Part shown: one piece after another, positions 14,597 through 18,871 of the stretch | How positions within the stretch are numbered: the first letter of the stretch is position 1 | How the letters are laid out: each line of letters opens with the position of its first letter | Assembly (NCBI GenBank): GCA_021443045.1 | Contig: JABUUT010000050.1 | Coordinates: forward strand, 17,921-36,791 | DNA: 18,871 nucleotides | Reading direction: 5' to 3' | Source of the DNA: Fibrobacteraceae bacterium | Lineage (GTDB): Bacteria; Fibrobacterota; Fibrobacteria; Fibrobacterales; Fibrobacteraceae | Position numbers and translations under genes: made by a program | The notes under the pieces: generated by a model | The model's input: the letters and a program-made list of their open reading frames with translations, nothing else | What the model was told of the DNA's origin: nothing | Databases searched by the model: none

Positions 14597-15607
14597 ATGC
14601 CCAAAGCCACCAACGCACTACCGACTAAAATTGGCGGATACAAGCCTACGCAACAACTTGGCAAGGGAGCCATGGGTAAAGTTTATCTTTGCCATGACCC
14701 GTCCATGGATAGAATGGTTGTGGTAAAACAGATGCACGAAGGCCTCATGAGCCAGCACGATATCGAGGCCCGGTTTATTAGAGAGGCCACCGTCATGGCC
14801 CACTTGAACCATCCCAACATTATACAACCCCATGCTCTGTGGAAAGAAAAAGATGGCAATTTGTCTTTATCAATGGAGTTTGTACATGGAAAAAGCCTTC
14901 GCGAAATTTTAGACAAATGCTGCTGTCCTCCCATTTGGGTGGTTATGGAAATCACCTACCAAATTCTTTTGGCCTTAGACCACGCCCACAGGCAAGGAGT
15001 AATCCATCGCGATCTAAAACCAGCCAACATGATGGTAGACAAAGATGGAAGAGTACGGCTATTAGACTTTGGAGTGGCCCACGCCGAAACAGAAGACACC
15101 ACGCTAACCATAGCAGGCTCCGTTATTGGCACGGCCACCTACATGAGCCCCGAACAAACCATGGGCTACGACATTACCCCCGCCTCCGATTTGTTCAGCA
15201 TAGGCATAGTCCTTAGCGAAATGCTTATTGGCAAAAATCTTTTTCGTGGTGAAAATGTGGAACAAACAGCCAAGCGCATTCAAAAGATGAAGCTTTCCAT
15301 GGAAGCGTTTCCAAAGGAAGCCCCCAAAAAACTTTGCAAACTAGCCCTGAAACTGTTAAGCAAAAAAGCAAAAGACAGACCTATTTCGGCCTGTGATGCG
15401 GCAGATGCATTGTCTCACATGATGAAAGACTACCCAAGAGACCTTTCTCCCTACCTGGCAGAATGGATAAAAAGCACCATGAGCGATTCGGAATTTGAAT
15501 TGCAAATACCAACATACCAGAATAAAACTAAATTTGTATTCGTCGTTGGAATCTCTATAGGTTTGCTGGTCGCCTCTAGCATTGCAGCCTTAATTCATTT
15601 TATATAG
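14597..15607 (+). CDS. Tail-anchored Hanks-type Ser/Thr protein kinase
   Basis: A 336-aa eukaryotic-like kinase, complete by motif. The glycine loop is GKGAMGKVY (22-30), the ATP lysine is Lys44 in VVVKQ, and the helix-C Glu is near 63. The catalytic loop HRDLKPAN is at 137-144 (RD type), the metal-binding DFG at 157-159, the activation segment carries several Thr/Ser (168-182), and SPEQ is at 184-187. The kinase core ends near residue 280. A linker of about 30 residues and one C-terminal membrane helix (about 311-333) follow, with almost nothing behind it. The protein therefore has no external sensor such as PASTA repeats and should sit on the cytoplasmic face of the membrane. AAGGA at 14586-14590 is the ribosome site. 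It lies between nadB (12 bp) and cvpA (11 bp) in one operon. Substrate unknown. Confidence 0.95.
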   Translation: MPKATNALPTKIGGYKPTQQLGKGAMGKVYLCHDPSMDRMVVVKQMHEGLMSQHDIEARFIREATVMAHLNHPNIIQPHALWKEKDGNLSLSMEFVHGKSLREILDKCCCPPIWVVMEITYQILLALDHAHRQGVIHRDLKPANMMVDKDGRVRLLDFGVAHAETEDTTLTIAGSVIGTATYMSPEQTMGYDITPASDLFSIGIVLSEMLIGKNLFRGENVEQTAKRIQKMKLSMEAFPKEAPKKLCKLALKLLSKKAKDRPISACDAADALSHMMKDYPRDLSPYLAEWIKSTMSDSEFELQIPTYQNKTKFVFVVGISIGLLVASSIAALIHFI

Positions 15608-15618
15608 TTGGAGTTTTG

Positions 15619-16317
15619 ATGAGTTGGATAGACATTGTATGCTTAGTATGTATTCTAATATTGGTTCTATTTGGCATATACAAAGGGTTTCTCAAAAGCA
15701 TATTTAAACTGTGTGCCTGGATTGGAGCCATTTTTGGAGCCTACTTTGCCAGCGACCTCTTTGGCGGCATTATTGCATCCAATTTTAACTTTAGTCCTTT
15801 TACCGTCAAACTCACCTGCATTGCCATAGGTTTCCTAATACCATTTTTGCTATTCACTTTTATAGGGCATTTTTTAAGCAGCGCCATTTCGGATACTTCC
15901 ATCAGCAAGGTTAACCGTGGTTTAGGAGGTGCTTTAGGGCTATTCAAGGCTCTGGTAATCTGCTTTATGTTTTTAACAGTACTCCACCTGCTTCCTCTCT
16001 CTGGAAGCCTTAAAGAAACACGCAACAACGCCTTCTTTTACAGCGCATACAAATTTTCTCTAGAAGCCATGGGCTATTCATCCGAGGAGATAGACTTGGT
16101 GGGTGTTGCCGAAAAAAAGGCCAACGAAATTTCTGAAGAAATTACAAACAAAGCCGTAAACGCAGCCAAGGAAACAGCCGAAGAAGCGGCCCAGCAGGCC
16201 TCTGAAAAAGTAAAGGAAAAAATTTCAGAAGCCAAAGACTCCATTGCAAAAGTCAAACCGGTAGAAAAAACAGCAGACAAAGTAAAAGAAAAAATCAACG
16301 AAAAAATTAGCAACTAG
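15619..16317 (+). CDS. cvpA: CvpA family membrane protein with long helical tail
   Basis: A 232-aa protein. Residues 1-120 form the CvpA domain: a start like MSWIDIVCLV, the GIYKGFLKSIFKLC segment after the first helix, and about four membrane helices (near 4-20, 28-48, 60-85, 95-118), with the conserved NRGLGGALGLFKAL stretch between helices 3 and 4. CvpA proteins affect colicin V production, biofilm and envelope integrity by an unknown mechanism. Residues ~155-232 form a highly charged amphipathic helical tail rich in Lys, Glu and Ala, with repeated KVKEKI units. The start at 15619 (ATG) is preferred to TTG at 15616 because GGAG at 15610-15613 is nearby. Only 11 bp separate it from the kinase stop. 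It overlaps the convergent amidohydrolase gene by 11 bp. Confidence 0.88.
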   Translation: MSWIDIVCLVCILILVLFGIYKGFLKSIFKLCAWIGAIFGAYFASDLFGGIIASNFNFSPFTVKLTCIAIGFLIPFLLFTFIGHFLSSAISDTSISKVNRGLGGALGLFKALVICFMFLTVLHLLPLSGSLKETRNNAFFYSAYKFSLEAMGYSSEEIDLVGVAEKKANEISEEITNKAVNAAKETAEEAAQQASEKVKEKISEAKDSIAKVKPVEKTADKVKEKINEKISN

Positions 16318-17581
16318 AAGCTAACCTTTTCGCACATTTTTCAGCATCTTTTAATATTTCTTCTTCCCCATCAATATGACCATGAGTCATAATGAATTTG
16401 CCATTGCAAATCACCGAGTCTATGGCAGTAGAATCAGCGGAGTATATCCAGTTGGACACAAGGTTGTGGCAAGGAACCAGGCGGGGGTTGTCAAGATGCA
16501 CCAGCAGGGCGTCGGCCAAGCGGCCCTCCGCAATTTCACCTCCATCAATGCCGTAGGCCAAGGCTCCCCCACGAGTCGCCATATACAAGGCCTGTTGTGC
16601 AGGAAGCATTTCCACGTTGCCCTGGTGGTTAGGCAAATTCACTTTGGCTAGTAAAGAAACCAGCTTCGTTTCTTGATGCATGTCCAAAGTATTGTTGGAT
16701 GAGGCTCCATCAGTACCTATCGCTGTTTTAATACCCTTTTTTAAAATGGCTGGAATGTTGGGAATTCCGCTGCCCAACTTTAAGTTTGAGGAGCAAACAA
16801 ACACAATCGTGGCCCCAGCCTCTGCCAAAGTAAGCATATCCGATTCCGATAAATAAACGCAGTGGGCAAAGACGCTCCTTTTACCCAAATCATCATCAAA
16901 AAGGCCCAGTCGTTTCCAAAGTTCCGTAGGAGTACATCCAAAATCCCTTTTGCAGTTATTCACCTCATCTAATGTTTCAGACAAATGAGTATGAAAAACA
17001 TAGCCTTCTTCCCTTGCTATTTGAACACAGGTAGCCATCGTTTTTTCACTATTGGTGTAAACAGCATGAGGCATTACGCACAAATGCACCCGTTCCGATT
17101 CATAGCGATGTTCCCTTAAAAAACGAAAGTTATCCCTTAAGCCATCTGGTGCCGTTAATTGGTCGGCAATAGTCACCCCAATGGCAGCCCTCATGCCCAT
17201 TTCTTCAACCACTTTAATGGTGCGCTCCCGTTTCCAATACATGTCCGAAAAAAACACCGTACCCGACTTAATCATTTCCAGGGCGGCCAACCGACTACCA
17301 ATTTCAATTTCATCCCCACCCATTTTGGCTTCAAAGGGCCAAACATGCTTTTGCAACCAGGTAAAAAGCGGTAAATCGTCGGCATAGCCTCGCAAAAGAG
17401 TCATGGCCGCATGGTTGTGGGCGTTATAGAACGGAGGTAAAATAGCAAGCCCAGAACAATCCACCTGAAAAGCTCCATCTAATTGAATAGAATCGGCTAT
17501 TTTGGAAAATTTATTACCATCAATTAAAACATCTTTTTGTTTACCGTCAAGAACAACAGATTTAAGTAGCAATTTGGCCAT
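16307..17581 (-). CDS. Amidohydrolase, SAH/MTA deaminase type
   Basis: A 424-aa cytoplasmic metal-dependent deaminase of the amidohydrolase superfamily (TRZ/ATZ and MtaD group). Metal ligands visible are His55 and His57 in NAHNHA, His199 in HTHLSE with general acid/base Glu202, His240 in FAHCVYL and Asp291 in GTDGASSNN. The segments LLRGYADDLPLFTWL and SSNLKLGSGIPNI are typical of S-adenosylhomocysteine/5'-methylthioadenosine deaminases, which feed an alternative SAH-recycling route. Exact substrate (SAH, MTA, adenosine or guanine-like) cannot be settled from sequence. The start at 17581 is preferred to an upstream GTG at 17596 because AGGAG at 17589-17593 fits 17581. It is convergent with cvpA (11-bp overlap) and divergent from the GGDEF gene. 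Confidence 0.9.
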   Translation of the reverse strand: MAKLLLKSVVLDGKQKDVLIDGNKFSKIADSIQLDGAFQVDCSGLAILPPFYNAHNHAAMTLLRGYADDLPLFTWLQKHVWPFEAKMGGDEIEIGSRLAALEMIKSGTVFFSDMYWKRERTIKVVEEMGMRAAIGVTIADQLTAPDGLRDNFRFLREHRYESERVHLCVMPHAVYTNSEKTMATCVQIAREEGYVFHTHLSETLDEVNNCKRDFGCTPTELWKRLGLFDDDLGKRSVFAHCVYLSESDMLTLAEAGATIVFVCSSNLKLGSGIPNIPAILKKGIKTAIGTDGASSNNTLDMHQETKLVSLLAKVNLPNHQGNVEMLPAQQALYMATRGGALAYGIDGGEIAEGRLADALLVHLDNPRLVPCHNLVSNWIYSADSTAIDSVICNGKFIMTHGHIDGEEEILKDAEKCAKRLASSC

Positions 17582-17673
17582 AAAACAACTCCTCACAACA
17601 AGTATAAATAGAAAAATTGAGTTTTTTTAATAAAAAATGCACTTTTTCTATTTTTTTTTCATATTATAGTAAT

Positions 17674-18669
17674 ATGGAACGTGCAGATTTAGAAATTTTA
17701 CCCATTTCTAGAAAGGAATTTCAAGAATTAAAGATTTTTAGAAATGTTTCCTTTGAAAGCCTGGCGGGTTACCTGCTTGGCTGTAAAACCATCGATGTAG
17801 AACCAGGTGAAGTTATTATTGACCCAGAAAACCCCAAGCGCCGTTTGATTATTTTGTTGAGTGGTCTTCTGGAAGTGTATGTAACCTCCAATGGAGGAGA
17901 ATTTTCAAACAACATTATGCCTGGACACTGCGTTGGGGAAATGTCCATTTTTGACAATCTTAAGCCCAGCGCCATAGTAAAGGTTAAGGAAAAAAGTCGA
18001 ATTCTTATTATACCTCCCGATATTTCCTTAGCCATGATTAACGCATCCCACGACTTGTGCCTTAATTTTTTACACCTTCTAAGCCAACGCATACGCAACA
18101 ACAATCAAATTGTTTGCGAGGAGTTGTACCATATTCGTTGCATAGAAGAACGTTCCAAAGTAGACTCCCTTACGGGGCTTCACAACCGACGCTGGCTTGA
18201 AGAAATGTACACCCGAGAAATGCAACGCAGCAATGCCGGCGACTTTAGTTTGTCTGCATTCATGCTAGACATAGACCTTTTTAAAACAGTCAACGACACC
18301 TACGGCCACCTTTCTGGCGACCAGGTTTTGGTAGAAATAGCCCAAGAAATTCAAGCCTACACAAGGCCCTCGGATATGCCAGTAAGGTACGGTGGCGAAG
18401 AATTTTCGGTATTTTTGCCGGGAACGACCACTGAAAATGCCAAGATTATTGCAGAGCGAATTCGAAAAGCCATTGAACGTAAGAGCATTTTACTCCCCAA
18501 TGGAGAATCCATTCAAGTTACCATAAGCATAGGAATTGCGGAGCGTGTTACAGACGATACTGTAGAAAGCCTTATTGAACGGGCCGATAAGGCTCTTTAT
18601 CACGCCAAAAACAATGGGCGTAACAAAGTTTGCCTCAATGTGGATGAAGACTACATGCTTTTGATGTAA
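17674..18669 (+). CDS. Diguanylate cyclase with N-terminal CRP-like domain
   Basis: A 331-aa soluble signalling protein. Residues ~20-125 form a cyclic-nucleotide-binding-like beta-roll (GEVIID, LLSGLLEVYV, GEMSIFDN). A connecting helix covers ~125-160, then the GGDEF domain (~160-325). The GGDEF part has DSLTGLHNRRW, the metal and substrate region MLDIDLFKTVNDTYGH (197-212) and an intact GGEEF active site (240-244), so c-di-GMP synthesis is expected. RPSD at 231-234 lies five residues before GGEEF, a proper inhibitory I-site. In the CRP-like pocket the arginine that binds the cyclic phosphate is missing: PSA stands where RSA or RTA is usual. The ATG at 17674 starts the recognisable domain; an in-frame TTG at 17617 is in AT-rich non-coding-like sequence. 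No Shine-Dalgarno is seen; TATTAT at 17662 may be a -10. Confidence 0.92.
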   Translation: MERADLEILPISRKEFQELKIFRNVSFESLAGYLLGCKTIDVEPGEVIIDPENPKRRLIILLSGLLEVYVTSNGGEFSNNIMPGHCVGEMSIFDNLKPSAIVKVKEKSRILIIPPDISLAMINASHDLCLNFLHLLSQRIRNNNQIVCEELYHIRCIEERSKVDSLTGLHNRRWLEEMYTREMQRSNAGDFSLSAFMLDIDLFKTVNDTYGHLSGDQVLVEIAQEIQAYTRPSDMPVRYGGEEFSVFLPGTTTENAKIIAERIRKAIERKSILLPNGESIQVTISIGIAERVTDDTVESLIERADKALYHAKNNGRNKVCLNVDEDYMLLM

Positions 18670-18871
18670 GTGGTAGGTTATTGGTGGTTGGTAGTTGCAG
18701 CGGAGCTGCCAACTCTTGCGACTTGGAAGTGTGTCTGCAAGCCCGCCTGCGGCAAGCAGATAGTCCCGTTTCACAAGTCTTGGCGAGTTGTGGTGGCTGG
18801 TTATCAGTTATCGGTTATCAGTGGTTGGTAATAAATAGACGAAAGAACGCTGCGCTATAGACGAAAGAGGT
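18670..18871. repeat. Repeat-rich intergenic region running off the window
   Basis: No gene is visible. Three kinds of repeat follow one another. First, an imperfect palindrome AGTTGCAGC/GCTGCCAACT (18693-18714) and GC-rich inverted segments near 18738-18763. Second, a short 7-bp tandem of the TTATCAG/TTATCGG type, three units at about 18801-18821, within G- and T-rich sequence with GGTTGG-like words. Third, a 22-bp-period tandem whose core ATAGACGAAAGA occurs at 18835-18846 and 18857-18868; the third unit, if any, lies beyond the end. This looks like dispersed intergenic repeat DNA, and I associate similar words with Fibrobacter genomes. Confidence 0.6.

Noticed and set aside
18490..18774. 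Minus-strand frame covering the end of the GGDEF gene and the repeats.
   Set aside because: It is mainly antisense to the GGDEF domain and repeat DNA, without a ribosome site or motif.
18801..18868. Possible CRISPR array from the repeated units.
   Set aside because: Units are 7 bp and 22 bp in period without regular 30-bp unique spacers, and no cas genes are nearby.

Overview
This window looks like a chromosomal segment of a Fibrobacter-type bacterium (Fibrobacterota, close to F. succinogenes). This is inferred from four things: Gram-negative envelope genes; short secreted proteins of a Fibrobacter style; a protein tail that resembles Fibrobacter surface proteins; and a recA upstream site matching the Fibrobacter-type LexA dyad as I recall it. 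Ribosome binding sites are mostly AGGAG or GGAG. I see no phage, transposase, CRISPR array or defence system. The content is mainly housekeeping with two small accessory stretches.

Layout. 1-1820: a CinA C-terminal-domain amidase followed by recA. The recA promoter and a likely SOS operator sit over the last codons and stop of the cinA gene, and a strong bidirectional hairpin ends recA. 1824-5300: an accessory stretch of exported proteins. It holds a minus-strand secreted protein translationally coupled to the remains of a truncated surface-protein gene, an unknown secreted protein, a convergent outer-membrane beta-barrel candidate and a small lipoprotein. The first part of this stretch is bounded by two exact 15-bp direct repeats and may be an insertion behind recA. 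5330-6705: tpiA-secG, with terminators on both sides. 6725-10362: a DUF3737 beta-helix protein, a MATE exporter and, 2 bp behind it, murD of a variant subfamily. 10421-10913: two tRNA genes, Leu(GAG) on plus and Glu(CTC) on minus, with three strong hairpin terminators. One minus-strand terminator has no assigned gene and may end a small RNA. 10914-13000: a PpiD/SurA-like periplasmic folding isomerase on minus, directly upstream of tRNA-Glu in its transcript, then a divergent promoter region. 13001-16317: nadB, a tail-anchored Ser/Thr kinase and a CvpA-family membrane protein, a probable three-gene operon. 16307-17581: an S-adenosylhomocysteine/methylthioadenosine deaminase-type amidohydrolase, convergent with cvpA. 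17674-18669: a diguanylate cyclase with a CRP-like sensor domain. 18670-18871: repeat-rich intergenic DNA that runs off the window.

How the parts relate. recA is the SOS and recombination core. tpiA and nadB serve central metabolism and NAD synthesis. secG and the PPIase serve secretion and folding of envelope proteins, of which the 1.8-5.3 kb stretch encodes several. murD serves peptidoglycan synthesis. The kinase and the GGDEF protein are signalling proteins whose inputs are not visible here. I found no convincing wholly new multi-gene system. The items most worth checking are the LexA/-35 overlap at recA, the 15-bp-repeat-bounded cassette with its broken gene, and the orphan terminator between the tRNA genes.
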